Origin: Brevibacillus daliensis | GTDB lineage: Bacteria; Bacillota; Bacilli; Brevibacillales; Brevibacillaceae | Direction of reading: 5' to 3' | DNA: 64,000 nucleotides | Assembly: GCF_021245735.1 (NCBI RefSeq) | Contig: NZ_JAJISB010000001.1 | Coordinates: 525,899 to 589,898, forward strand | Shown here: in pieces, positions 1 through 7,924 of the stretch | Numbering within the stretch: position 1 is the stretch's first letter | Layout of the letters: each line of letters starts with the position of its first letter | Translations under genes and position numbers: made by a program | Notes under the pieces: model-generated | Database searches by the model: none | Told to the model about the DNA's origin: nothing | What the model saw: the letters and a program-made list of their open reading frames with translations, nothing else

Positions 1-226
1 CTACTTGACCAGCTGTTTTACCATGTCCTCGATGATCATTGACGAGGACAACATACCCTGCATCTGTTAAGTAGCGAGCAAATCGCTCATAACGAGCAGC
101 TGTTTCCGCCATTCCATGAGCGATTTGCACGATCCCCTTAATCTCTACTTCTTCTTCAGGTGACCAGTGATATACAAAAATATCTACACCGTCTTCATCA
201 GTCATATTCATAGTTTGTTCTCTCAT
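1..226 (-). CDS. alpha/beta hydrolase (monoacylglycerol lipase/S33-like), N-terminal part only
   Basis: The first 75 codons are present; the rest lies beyond the left edge of the window. The ATG is preceded by a GAGGTGA ribosome binding site. The visible part has the IVQIAHGMAETAARYERFARYL motif, in which HGM forms the oxyanion-hole strand, followed by VVLVNDHRGHGKT. This is the typical start of the serine-aminopeptidase/lysophospholipase branch of alpha/beta hydrolases, with the nucleophile elbow expected downstream. No signal peptide is visible, so it is probably cytoplasmic. Family assignment is good. Substrate unknown. Confidence 0.75.
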   Translation of the reverse strand, partial: MREQTMNMTDEDGVDIFVYHWSPEEEVEIKGIVQIAHGMAETAARYERFARYLTDAGYVVLVNDHRGHGKTAGQV

Positions 227-485
227 TTGTTTCACCTCGGTTCCCTAACTTTACCACTCTATCCTGTATCGTTCACCGCTATTTGATATTTTTTTATTTC
301 CATTTTTTTCATATAATCAACCTCTTGCCCTCTTTGTAAAAACTCCGTCTTGTCTGTTATTTCAGAAGATAAGTAGCCCTACTATTTTCTGGTTATTCTA
401 TAAAAAACTTTATCACTATTTTTTGCACGGAATTTTCTAGCATCTGCTACAATTAACCTATTAGAGAGAAGGGAGACTTTACAAC

Positions 486-743
486 ATGGCTTATTTTGTT
501 GCAACGTTACTAATGAAAGATGCTGAAAAAAACCTGGAATTTCGCCCCAATCACCTTACTTATCTAGAAAAGTTAATTGAACAAGGAAAAGTATATGCCA
601 AAGGTCCATTTGCAGACGGTTCAGGTGGAATGGTCATTTATCAGGCTGATTCTCTTGAAGAAGCTACACAACTTGCTGAATCTGACCCCTATGTGGTCGA
701 GGGTGTCCGCCATCTGGAATTAAAACAATGGAACATGGGCTAA
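486..743 (+). CDS. YciI-like protein
   Basis: An 85-residue protein with the YCII-related ferredoxin-like fold: an N-terminal beta strand, then the HLTYLEKLIEQGKVYAKGPF segment, where the conserved His and the KGPF turn line the putative active cleft, and a C-terminal EGVRHLELKQW strand. YciI proteins are small dimeric, possibly hydrolytic or substrate-binding proteins of unclear role. The start has a GAAGGGAG ribosome binding site about 10 bases upstream. It stands alone and is followed by a long perfect hairpin. The family call is confident; the biochemical role is not known. Confidence 0.8.
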   Translation: MAYFVATLLMKDAEKNLEFRPNHLTYLEKLIEQGKVYAKGPFADGSGGMVIYQADSLEEATQLAESDPYVVEGVRHLELKQWNMG

Positions 744-761
744 TCGCTTCGTAACATTAAC

Positions 762-811
762 TTACTCTGAATGAAGGCTGATGACACATGTATGGTCTTC
801 ATTCAGAGTAA
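762..811. terminator. 15-bp perfect inverted repeat (terminator-like)
   Basis: The arms at 762-776 and 797-811 are exact reverse complements with a 20-base loop. It lies just after the YciI-like gene. No T-run follows on the plus strand, so it may be an RNA-stabilising hairpin or a weak terminator. Confidence 0.5.
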
Positions 812-912
812 TCGGATTACAATTCTCTTCAATTAATTCTCTCCCGAATTATCCTCTTATATGGCAATGATTTCTCATCAACCGTTAGACACTATTTACC
901 CCACCACCAAAT

Positions 913-941
913 AAAGCCAACGGAAATCTCCCGCTGGCTTT
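913..941 (-). terminator. hairpin downstream of the TIR-like operon
   Basis: An 11-bp stem with one G-U pair and a 7-base loop, followed on the minus strand by a short T-rich stretch. It is placed correctly to end the minus-strand pair that stops at 1012. Confidence 0.45.
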
Positions 942-1011
942 CACTATGTATCACCCGCAAGTTACTTCCTCACTTCACGAGTCATTATGTCTGTACATCA
1001 TTAACAAAACA

Positions 1012-1233
1012 CTAACAAAACTGAGAACCCGTCTGGTTAAGGAAACTGGGTAACCCATAGTCGGCATTTCCAACAGCTATAATTCGAATGCCATCCTTCG
1101 CAAGTAAAATAGATGGTCCACTTTTGTATACCTTGTTGATCAGGGAGAGTGGTACAGCAAGCACCTTACCATCACGCCAATGACCTGATATCGTATACCT
1201 GGTATGTTCTTCCCGTCTACCTACCGGTTTCAT
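1012..1233 (-). CDS. small protein coupled to the TIR-like gene
   Basis: A 73-residue protein I do not recognise. Its start codon lies inside the end of the upstream TIR-like gene (17-base overlap) and is preceded by AAAGGGGAG, so the two are probably translationally coupled. The sequence has a basic N-terminus (MKPVGRREEHTR) and a middle with alternating hydrophobic residues (KVLAVPLSLINKVY, ILLAKDGIRIIAVG) that suggests a small beta fold. There is no signal peptide or membrane segment. A regulatory partner or inhibitor of the TIR-like protein is possible from position alone. It could also be a non-functional remnant. Confidence 0.55.
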   Translation of the reverse strand: MKPVGRREEHTRYTISGHWRDGKVLAVPLSLINKVYKSGPSILLAKDGIRIIAVGNADYGLPSFLNQTGSQFC

Positions 1234-2224
1234 AACGCAGCTCCCCTTTCAAAAATGCATGAAACGAATCAAATATATCTTTGTTTGCATTATATACGAT
1301 ATGCAAAAGCTCTTCAAATGCTTCCTCCGTAATTGCTTGGGCAGCTAGAAAATGTATCGTAATGATAAAATCCTCCGCAATAGGTCTACAATAAATATAC
1401 TCCAAACCAAATCCATCGCCTCTGAGCAATGTGAGCATCGATACCTTACGAACAAAAGCTTCTGCTACGTAGCTTCCTGTCCGCCCCTCAGTTTGAAGTG
1501 GGAAACGATGTTTTTCTTCACTTACAATTCCAGATGAGCCCAATTGCTCCAATGCTTTTTCGTCTTCACTAATTGTAAAAAAGGTAGCCGCCTTCGTTCG
1601 TAATCCAGCGGGCGGTTCCAATTCACTTAAAAATGCTGATAAGATTTGATTATATTTACTTTCTGAATGCTTGCTGAGTGTAAGCAGATAGTACAGAAAA
1701 CGAGCATGAGACTCCATTTTATGCAGTTTTTGCAAAAGTATTTCACTATCTTGTTGTTTGGGTTTAGGACCTTGAATAGCGATCTGTGTTTTTACTTGAT
1801 TACAAAAAGGCCCAAGTGCAGCTTTCCATCTGGCATCGCTTCGATTTGCATCATATTTCCCCGGTGTAATTCCAGCCAAATCGGTTGGCAAATGCATATC
1901 AGGAGCATGCTGGGGGACTACATAAAAAACTCGTTCCATCCCAAGTCGCGATACAAACAAAGCAAATTCAAATATCACATTATCCCGCACCGTTTTCACT
2001 TCGTTATCACGAATCCGGCTCACATCATCCGGCGTAAAAGGAAAAATCGCAAAATCGACATGCTCTGTTTCTTGTAACAGATCATGCAAAGACGTACTAG
2101 ATAGATGAAACACCCCTTGATCCCACACCGTTACCTCAGCTACATAACTAAGGTTCTCCTGAATGGCATAAGCGATGGGCAAACCTTCCACTGAAGAGCC
2201 GATGAATACTTTGGGCTTCAACAT
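1217..2224 (-). CDS. TIR-like predicted nucleotide-binding protein (CAP12/Pycsar-type TIR)
   Basis: A 335-residue protein. I chose the ATG at 2224 because GGAGGAAT lies directly upstream; an ORF extension of 17 codons exists but has no better site. Residues 1-145 match the TIR-like family (PF10137): MLKPKVFIGSSVEGLPIAYAI, then VTVWDQGVFHLSSTSLHDLL, FAIFPFTPDD, and RDNVIFEFALFVSRLGMERVF with the conserved Glu. It then has PTDLAGIT and a helical C-terminal half with no recognised domain. In the family these domains act as NAD+ hydrolases in CBASS and Pycsar anti-phage systems. Here no cyclase gene is adjacent, so it may be a stand-alone effector or a stress protein. It probably forms an operon with the 73-residue gene downstream. 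Confidence 0.75.
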   Translation of the reverse strand: MLKPKVFIGSSVEGLPIAYAIQENLSYVAEVTVWDQGVFHLSSTSLHDLLQETEHVDFAIFPFTPDDVSRIRDNEVKTVRDNVIFEFALFVSRLGMERVFYVVPQHAPDMHLPTDLAGITPGKYDANRSDARWKAALGPFCNQVKTQIAIQGPKPKQQDSEILLQKLHKMESHARFLYYLLTLSKHSESKYNQILSAFLSELEPPAGLRTKAATFFTISEDEKALEQLGSSGIVSEEKHRFPLQTEGRTGSYVAEAFVRKVSMLTLLRGDGFGLEYIYCRPIAEDFIITIHFLAAQAITEEAFEELLHIVYNANKDIFDSFHAFLKGELRYETGR

Positions 2225-2337
2225 GTATTCCTCCTCCATATCATTACCCCTTGGAAGCTGGGAGGGAATCAGCATACAGAATTACCATTATCCTAAATTT
2301 TAACATAGTTTTGAAAAAATAGTCCATATGAATAAAA

Positions 2338-2386
2338 AAACGATCCACCTCTTTAACTTGGTACGAGGGGACCGATCCGTTATATG
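2338..2386 (-). terminator. imperfect hairpin plus T-run after the globin sensor
   Basis: On the minus strand an imperfect stem containing GATCGG and CCCCTC on one side and GAGGTGGATC on the other is followed by seven T residues. It is placed 15 bases after the stop of the globin-coupled sensor. The stem has mismatches, so this is a moderate call. Confidence 0.4.
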
Positions 2387-2400
2387 TGAGAAATGAATGA

Positions 2401-3399
2401 TTACATATGATGCGCTACTTTAACTTGCTCTAATTGGCGTGTAACTTTTTGCACAGTAAATACATAATCCTCTAATTTTGTTGAATTAGCTTCCTGCTGT
2501 TTCGCATATTCATTTGTTTGCTCAGACTCTTTTTGTACTTCATCTAATACCTTGAAAACATGTTTGAGCACCTTTTCGATCTCGATCACTGACCCTTTGG
2601 AATGCTGAGCAAGTTTGCGGACCTCATTCGCTACCACCTCAAAACCTCTGCCGCTTACTCCAGCACGTGCAGCTTCAATGGCAGCATTTAAACCGAGCAG
2701 ATGAGTCTGATCGGAAATGTTTTTCATCAGACTTCCCATTACCTGAATGTTTTTTAGTTCCTGATTCAGACCGATAATCAGTTGGTGTGACTTGTCCTGA
2801 GAATATGCTGTATTTTTTGCTGCTATTGCTACCAGCTTACTATTATTACTTAGGTCGGTTAAAATACGGGCCAATTCATTTACTGCATCGCTAACCTCAT
2901 GTATCGTATCTTCCTGCTTCCGGTTGTATTCATCCTTTACGTAAGCTTCGAGTGCCAGTTGTGAATCAAAGTTTAACAATTTAGTGAGGGAAAAAACAAG
3001 GGCATCAGCCTGTGGAAGTTCCATTTCTTTTACCAATTCCCTGAATGTCTCTAAGAATATCATAAATGTACCTAAATACCAGTCAGGTGTAAGACCGATA
3101 TGAGCATGAACTTTACCTACTCGCAATCTCTCCGCAATGTACTCATCATTAATGATTTCTACTGCAAGGGATGCGAAATATTTTTTCTGCATTCTCTTTA
3201 ACTTGTCTAGATGACTGTGGTTGTGAATAATTCTGAGAAGTTCAGGTTGATCAGTTATACGCTCATACACCTCTTCAACAACTAGATGGGCTAGCTGTTC
3301 AAAAATTTCTCTTTGACTATGTAACATCTGTAAATCTGATTCATTAATGCCAGTAAACCGAATTTGTCTCTCTCTTTTTTTGTTCGACACAATGATCAT
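2401..3399 (-). CDS. hemAT: globin-coupled chemotaxis sensor (HemAT-like)
   Basis: 332 residues. Residues about 15-165 form a protoglobin domain; the [16 protein letters not shown] segment supplies the proximal haem His. A short helical linker follows, then a methyl-accepting signalling domain with the hairpin tip [15 protein letters not shown] and [17 protein letters not shown], which binds CheA/CheW. There are no membrane segments, consistent with a soluble oxygen sensor. It is about 100 residues shorter than B. subtilis HemAT, with a shortened C-terminal coiled coil, so signalling geometry may differ. The start has a GAGGAGG site. Single-gene unit with its own terminator. Confidence 0.9.
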   Translation of the reverse strand: MIIVSNKKRERQIRFTGINESDLQMLHSQREIFEQLAHLVVEEVYERITDQPELLRIIHNHSHLDKLKRMQKKYFASLAVEIINDEYIAERLRVGKVHAHIGLTPDWYLGTFMIFLETFRELVKEMELPQADALVFSLTKLLNFDSQLALEAYVKDEYNRKQEDTIHEVSDAVNELARILTDLSNNSKLVAIAAKNTAYSQDKSHQLIIGLNQELKNIQVMGSLMKNISDQTHLLGLNAAIEAARAGVSGRGFEVVANEVRKLAQHSKGSVIEIEKVLKHVFKVLDEVQKESEQTNEYAKQQEANSTKLEDYVFTVQKVTRQLEQVKVAHHM

Positions 3400-3612
3400 T
3401 TACGTCATTTCCTCCTCAACTTATCTCCCCAAACGCACCACACATCTATTAGAACTCCAACACTTATGGTTTACTCTACCCTTAATTTTCCCAATTTTCT
3501 AATATCATTGCAGTGATATTTCTCACATTTATATGTAAATTTTCCATATGAACAAAAGTACAATGAGTACACCGAAGTTTATTGAAGAGGGTGGCCTCCT
3601 ACTTTCGTGGAG

Positions 3613-3780
3613 AAAACCAGCTTCTCTTTTCACATTTCGCTAAAAGTCTTCGCCCCACAAGGGGTTAGACTGTCCGCTCCGCACTCTTTGCCCAGTAGCG
3701 GACAGTCTTGACTACCATGCTGGAACTTAACAGTTCGCAGACAAAAAATGTGCTTCTTCTGCCTACCCACTACAGTAGTG
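3613..3780 (+). repeat. dispersed ~170-bp repeat, simple copy
   Basis: This element consists of a left part (AAAACCAGCTTCTCTTTTC ... CTTCGCCCC ... GACTGTCCGCTCCGCACTCTTT) and a right part (GTAGCGGACAG ... GACAAAAAATGTGCTTCTTC ... CCACTACAGTAGT). The same two parts recur at 19.6-20.1 kb, separated there by inverted copies of themselves. The centre forms a TGTCCGCT/AGCGGACA hairpin. It has no open reading frame of interest. It is probably a non-coding miniature element or an RNA-structure repeat. Confidence 0.75.
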
Positions 3781-3805
3781 TTTCAAAAAGTAATCCTCTG
3801 AAATA

Positions 3806-3831
3806 CAAAAACCGCCCAATAAAGGGCGGTT
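3806..3831 (-). terminator. rho-independent terminator of the aldo/keto reductase
   Basis: An AACCGCCC/GGGCGGTT stem with a 6-base loop, followed on the minus strand by a run of T residues. It sits just past the reductase stop codon. Confidence 0.85.
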
Positions 3832-3839
3832 ACGTTTCA

Positions 3840-4670
3840 CTAAAAGAATTCGTATGGGTCTGGACCAAAACGTTGGTTAGCACTCATATCATTAATTCTT
3901 TCCATATCTTCATCAGTCAATGAAAAATCAAACAGATCGGCATTCTCTTTGATTCTATGTTCTTTTACTGATTTTGGGATAATGACAACGCCGTTTTGCA
4001 AATGCCAACGAAGGACGATTTGCGCAGGTGACTTCCCATATTGTTCAGCAAGTTGTTGAAGAACAGGCTGGTCCAGGTTACCTTGCATAAGTGGGCTCCA
4101 CGCCTCCACCTGGATGTTATTTTCTTTACAGAACGAAATCATCTCTTTTTGACTTATTAACGGGTGAAGTTCAACCTGATTCACCATCGGTTTCACTTTA
4201 GCCGTTTTAAACAGCTCTTGCAAATGAGTGATGTGGAAATTGCAGACACCAATCGCTCTTACTCTTCCGTCTGCATATAATTTCTCCAACGCTCTCCAGG
4301 TATCTGCCATGCGCTCACTATCAGGACCAGGCCAATGTATGAGATAAAGATCCAAATATTCAAGTCCAAGCTTGTTCATGCTCTTATCAAAAGCTGCTAG
4401 CGTGGATTCATAACCTTGATCTTTGTTCCAAACTTTTGTAGTAATAAACAATTCTTCACGAGGTACGCCACATTTTTTAATAGCTTCCCCAACCCCATCT
4501 TCATTCCGATAAATCTTGGCTGTGTCAATACTTCTATAACCATGCTGAATAGCTGATACCACTGCCTGAATAACCTGTTCCCCATCTTCAGTTTTCCAGA
4601 CACCAAGACCAACCCAAGGCATTTTGACTCCATTATGGAGAACCGTGCAATCTGCAATATTTTTAACCAC
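3840..4670 (-). CDS. aldo/keto reductase
   Basis: 276 residues from a GTG at 4670, chosen because GAGGAGG lies 8 bases upstream; a TTG start nine codons earlier would place that site inside the gene. The TIM-barrel AKR signatures are all present: [21 protein letters not shown] with the catalytic Asp and Tyr, [10 protein letters not shown] with the Lys, DLYLIHWP with the His, IGVCNFH, and the NADPH-binding [14 protein letters not shown] near the C-terminus. Length and sequence resemble B. subtilis YvgN/YtbE, which reduce methylglyoxal and other aldehydes. Probably a cytoplasmic NADPH-dependent detoxification enzyme. Single gene with terminator. Confidence 0.9.
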   Translation of the reverse strand: MVKNIADCTVLHNGVKMPWVGLGVWKTEDGEQVIQAVVSAIQHGYRSIDTAKIYRNEDGVGEAIKKCGVPREELFITTKVWNKDQGYESTLAAFDKSMNKLGLEYLDLYLIHWPGPDSERMADTWRALEKLYADGRVRAIGVCNFHITHLQELFKTAKVKPMVNQVELHPLISQKEMISFCKENNIQVEAWSPLMQGNLDQPVLQQLAEQYGKSPAQIVLRWHLQNGVVIIPKSVKEHRIKENADLFDFSLTDEDMERINDMSANQRFGPDPYEFF

Positions 4671-4828
4671 GTGCGTTACCTCCTCAGCTTTTTTCAATGT
4701 GTAGGCTATTTCACAACAGTATTATTGTAGCACGCAGAGATAGACACGCACCATTACATCTATGCAGAAGCCTGTAACATTTGCTTTATAATGTGCAATT
4801 TCATACTATGCAATTCATAATTTGCGAA

Positions 4829-4858
4829 TTGTATTCTTTATCAGACATTTTGTATAAT
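4829..4858 (+). promoter_or_regulatory. sigma-A-type promoter for the 400-residue membrane protein
   Basis: TTGTAT and TATAAT separated by 18 bases, 59 bases upstream of the ATG at 4918. Confidence 0.5.
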
Positions 4859-4917
4859 TATGAGTAGGTCTCTTTCATTACAAACTGCTTATTGTTTTCG
4901 GAGGTGAAAATCTTATA

Positions 4918-6120
4918 ATGACTACCATAGCGCTCCATCAGCAAGCAAGGAAAATGCAAGTATTCTATTGGATTCTCTTCTTCGAAATGCTGTTCATCTG
5001 GCTAATTGCTGGATTGGCAATGGTTATTGGTTCCGGCTACATCATAGTAGAAATGGATACTTCTTGGAAATGGGCATCGATACTGCTGATTCCAATTGGT
5101 TTATGGAGTATTTGGAAATCTAGTAAAATTGCTAGTAACCTGATTCAGCGTAACAATCAGGAATCTACCTATGAACTTCATTTAGACAGAATAATCCATT
5201 TAGAGAGAAATAGTAAAAATGATAAACTTACAACGGTTACGATTCCATTCACAACTATCAATCAAGCACTTGTTTCCTTTTATTTAAAAAATGATTATCA
5301 CCTATATAAACCAACTGCTCTGAATGAACCTGTCCAGCAAGTGAAAATATGTCCGATGATTGTTCTTCGTTATTCGGAACATGGTTCAACCCATCTGACC
5401 TGCATTCGATTTATTGAAGATTCAGAAATAGATCCATGGTTGAAAACACTACACGAAAACAAGGTTCAACTAGAGTTTTCAATTAGGCTAAGTTCAAGTA
5501 ATTTAACTACAAATAATTACATTCTCGATATTCTTGACGATGAAGTAACGAAGCGACCTTTTATCTACTCAGGCAACTTTGCAGAACAAATGCTGGAAAT
5601 AATGTCAGAAAAAGAAAAAGTTAAAACAGAAGAAGATAGACTGGAACGAGAACGAATGCTAGAAGAAGAAGCTGAACAAGAACGCTTCGAGAAGTATATT
5701 GCAGAAAATGGTCCTGTAAAAGTAGGAAAGACAGCATGGCTTACCTTTATTCTGCATCCCATCCTAGCAGCATGGCTTCTACTAAGTGCCCAATTTGGTT
5801 GGTTTACTGAAATTCTTAATTATTTGCCCTTCCTTGTCTTACTTTTTCTTGCGATTATTTTCTTCACTCGTGTGGAGCGATTAGCATTTAGACAGATCAT
5901 TTTTTATTGGGTGACTCATTTTGTTGCATGGGTATGGTGGATACTTATCTATGAAAGTGGCACTCCTCCACGGATATTATATGCAGAAACCATGGCATCT
6001 ATTGTGCTATTGCCACTATGGGTAGTTGCTCCGTATTTCATAGCGAAAAAGACTCGTAAACTGCTTCGCACCTGGGAGTACAATCGAAATAAGAAAATGC
6101 AGCAAGATAAAAATGCGTGA
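4918..6120 (+). CDS. membrane protein with central charged coiled coil, unknown function
   Basis: 400 residues, start preceded by GGAGGTG. Two hydrophobic helices lie at residues about 15-65 (FYWILFFEMLFIWLIAGLAMVIG and WASILLIPIGLWSIW). A soluble region follows, about 66-200, with beta character. A highly charged helix at about 230-268 (EKEKVKTEEDRLERERMLEEE) probably forms a coiled coil. Three or four more membrane helices follow (about 275-385), and the tail is basic. I do not recognise the family. The arrangement suggests a membrane protein with a cytoplasmic sensor or scaffold domain. Transcribed alone, with its own promoter and terminator. Confidence 0.75.
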   Translation: MTTIALHQQARKMQVFYWILFFEMLFIWLIAGLAMVIGSGYIIVEMDTSWKWASILLIPIGLWSIWKSSKIASNLIQRNNQESTYELHLDRIIHLERNSKNDKLTTVTIPFTTINQALVSFYLKNDYHLYKPTALNEPVQQVKICPMIVLRYSEHGSTHLTCIRFIEDSEIDPWLKTLHENKVQLEFSIRLSSSNLTTNNYILDILDDEVTKRPFIYSGNFAEQMLEIMSEKEKVKTEEDRLERERMLEEEAEQERFEKYIAENGPVKVGKTAWLTFILHPILAAWLLLSAQFGWFTEILNYLPFLVLLFLAIIFFTRVERLAFRQIIFYWVTHFVAWVWWILIYESGTPPRILYAETMASIVLLPLWVVAPYFIAKKTRKLLRTWEYNRNKKMQQDKNA

Positions 6121-6146
6121 CGTGTAAAATTCATAGTCCAATAACC

Positions 6147-6186
6147 AAAAAGAGCGAAGGATCAGGAATCCCTCGCTCTTTTATTT
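6147..6186 (+). terminator. rho-independent terminator
   Basis: AAAAGAGCGA and TCGCTCTTTT arms with an inner GGAT/ATCC pairing, followed by TTATTTTT. Confidence 0.85.
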
Positions 6187-6229
6187 TTCCGATATAGCGC
6201 ACCTGCAAGCTGTAATTTCAGTTATTCCT

Positions 6230-6757
6230 TTACTTTTCTTCATAAGAATACTGGAATCTTTTCGCGTATGTTTCGGTGTAAAATTCATCTAGTTTCAACT
6301 TTTGATTTGGTTTCAATCTCACATTTTCATAGGTTTTTGTCAAAAACTCTTTATTCTCGGAATCGTATAACAGCAACTGTACCCATCCGTTGAACTCGTA
6401 ACTATTACTATAATTACCTACAAAAATATGATTCTTATGCTCACCATCATCCTCCCAGGATCCCATCATGAGAGTAACCATCTGATTTTCCTTTAAATCA
6501 CTATGTTCTTGCAATCGTTGATTAAAAGCTACATCCAGTTGAGTGAGTAGATGTTCTTCTATTTCTTGTTTTTCACTCGCATTACCCCATACAGGCATTG
6601 AGATCGCAAAATAAAAGAGTAGGAAGGTTATTACTGTGCTCCTAACTATTTTCTTTTTGTGATAGCCTCCTGCAAATAGTGCACCTAATGCTACCAGACT
6701 TAGTATGATCGTAATCATATGCCATTTTGATAGCAACACATCCTCCACAAACCACAT
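6230..6757 (-). CDS. membrane-anchored protein of unknown function
   Basis: 175 residues with an AGGAGG site 8 bases before the ATG. Two hydrophobic helices lie at about residues 10-32 and 38-57 (STVITFLLFYFAISMPVWG), followed by an extracytoplasmic domain of about 115 residues. This domain is rich in aromatic and acidic residues (MMGSWEDDGEHKNHIFVGNYSNSY), with strands suggesting a small beta sandwich. No family recognised. It converges on the preceding gene across a shared terminator region. Confidence 0.7.
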   Translation of the reverse strand: MWFVEDVLLSKWHMITIILSLVALGALFAGGYHKKKIVRSTVITFLLFYFAISMPVWGNASEKQEIEEHLLTQLDVAFNQRLQEHSDLKENQMVTLMMGSWEDDGEHKNHIFVGNYSNSYEFNGWVQLLLYDSENKEFLTKTYENVRLKPNQKLKLDEFYTETYAKRFQYSYEEK

Positions 6758-6852
6758 CGAATCAGCCTCCTGTCTTGCCCTTTTACCACGTAATTATTTT
6801 TTATGTTATAGCAATTATTGAAATTGTACGAAAAGAAGAATAGTTACGCAAG

Positions 6853-6881
6853 AAAACCTTGGATATTTCACCAAGGTTTTT
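6853..6881. terminator. bidirectional terminator
   Basis: AAAACCTTGG/CCAAGGTTTT stem with an 8-base loop and T-rich sequence on both strands. It ends the AraC-type regulator gene on the minus strand. Confidence 0.7.
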
Positions 6882-6916
6882 GTATGTGTATATCAACGTA
6901 ATCGAACTAAAATCTG

Positions 6917-7759
6917 TCAGTCGTACAAAGCCCTACTTCCAACAAGATGCATAGTGTGGTCGGTTGTTTGTTTCAAAAGCTCACTTATTTGCATAGGTGT
7001 GAGTAAACTAAAAAACTTGAAATCTTTAATCAAATGAGATTGGTCATAATAGCCATGTTCATTAGCTACATTCAAGTTCTTTTGATTCAAAATAAAAGAG
7101 AGTGTATTTTGGAACCTGATAATTCGGCTATATTGCTTGGGAGACAGTCCAAGTGTTTCCTCGAATTTTTTACGTAAATACCTGGATGAAAATCCAAGAT
7201 CAGTTGCAAGTTGTTCGACGGAAAACAGTCCCTTTGAACGGTAAATTTGTTGGATACAGTATTGAAACATTTGTGATGATTGATCAGAAGTTAGAAGCAA
7301 AGGTAAAAAGGAGTGCTCCAAATAAGAGATACGTTCGTGAAAGGTAGTTTTCAAAGCAATATTCTCGCAGATGTTATCTATCCCTTTCATTATCTCTTCT
7401 AAAGGAAGTTGTTTATCTATTAAGTCACGAAAGGTAGTTGGGCGAATTTGCAAGCTTTGTATAGGTGAAAGGCGAATTCCGAAATATGTTGCACCCGCAT
7501 AAAAATTGAAATTCTCACCTTGTAAGATCGTTCCACAAAGTAAAGAATGAGGTCGGAGTGGGTCGCAACAAAAAATGACATCCGTACAACCGTCAGGAAC
7601 AACATGAATTGCATTAACATCATCCATCAAAAATTCATAATACAATACGGTTTGACCCTGATATGGAACAAATTTTTCCCTATAATAAACTGTCTCTAAT
7701 CGAAATCCGTACTGAAAGGATGGGAGGTTGGCAGCAATCCCTTTGTAATTCGTAAGCAT
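6917..7759 (-). CDS. AraC-family transcriptional regulator
   Basis: 280 residues from the ATG at 7759, which has a GAGGGGG site 6 bases upstream (a TTG five codons earlier lacks one). The N-terminal half contains AIHVVPDGCTDVIFCCDP, the signature of the DUF6597 sensor domain found in AraC-type regulators. The C-terminal 100 residues hold the two helix-turn-helix motifs (FSVEQLATDLGFSSRYLRKKF and GYYDQSHLIKDFKFFSLLTP). It is divergent from the copper amine oxidase/aldehyde dehydrogenase pair, the position and family of E. coli FeaR, which activates tynA and feaB. I infer that it controls amine catabolism. Confidence 0.85.
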   Translation of the reverse strand: MLTNYKGIAANLPSFQYGFRLETVYYREKFVPYQGQTVLYYEFLMDDVNAIHVVPDGCTDVIFCCDPLRPHSLLCGTILQGENFNFYAGATYFGIRLSPIQSLQIRPTTFRDLIDKQLPLEEIMKGIDNICENIALKTTFHERISYLEHSFLPLLLTSDQSSQMFQYCIQQIYRSKGLFSVEQLATDLGFSSRYLRKKFEETLGLSPKQYSRIIRFQNTLSFILNQKNLNVANEHGYYDQSHLIKDFKFFSLLTPMQISELLKQTTDHTMHLVGSRALYD

Positions 7760-7924
7760 ACGAAACCCCCTCAAATAGTAATCAGCTATTATGATTAAAT
7801 CTTTCTTAACTTATTTATTATCCTACAAATAATAATTAACAGAAAGTTCCGATAATTACAATACAACCGTCATTATCTTGTAATAAACTGGACACATGCA
7901 GATTTACTATCAAGGGGGTATTGT

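Larger units (their letters stand above)
3424..3839. other. intergenic region with a dispersed repeat copy
   Basis: About 415 bases without a gene. It holds the simple copy of the ~170-bp repeat (3613-3780) and the terminator of the aldo/keto reductase (3806-3831). The left part (3424-3600) is AT-rich and probably contains the promoter of the globin sensor. I see nothing else. Confidence 0.6.
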
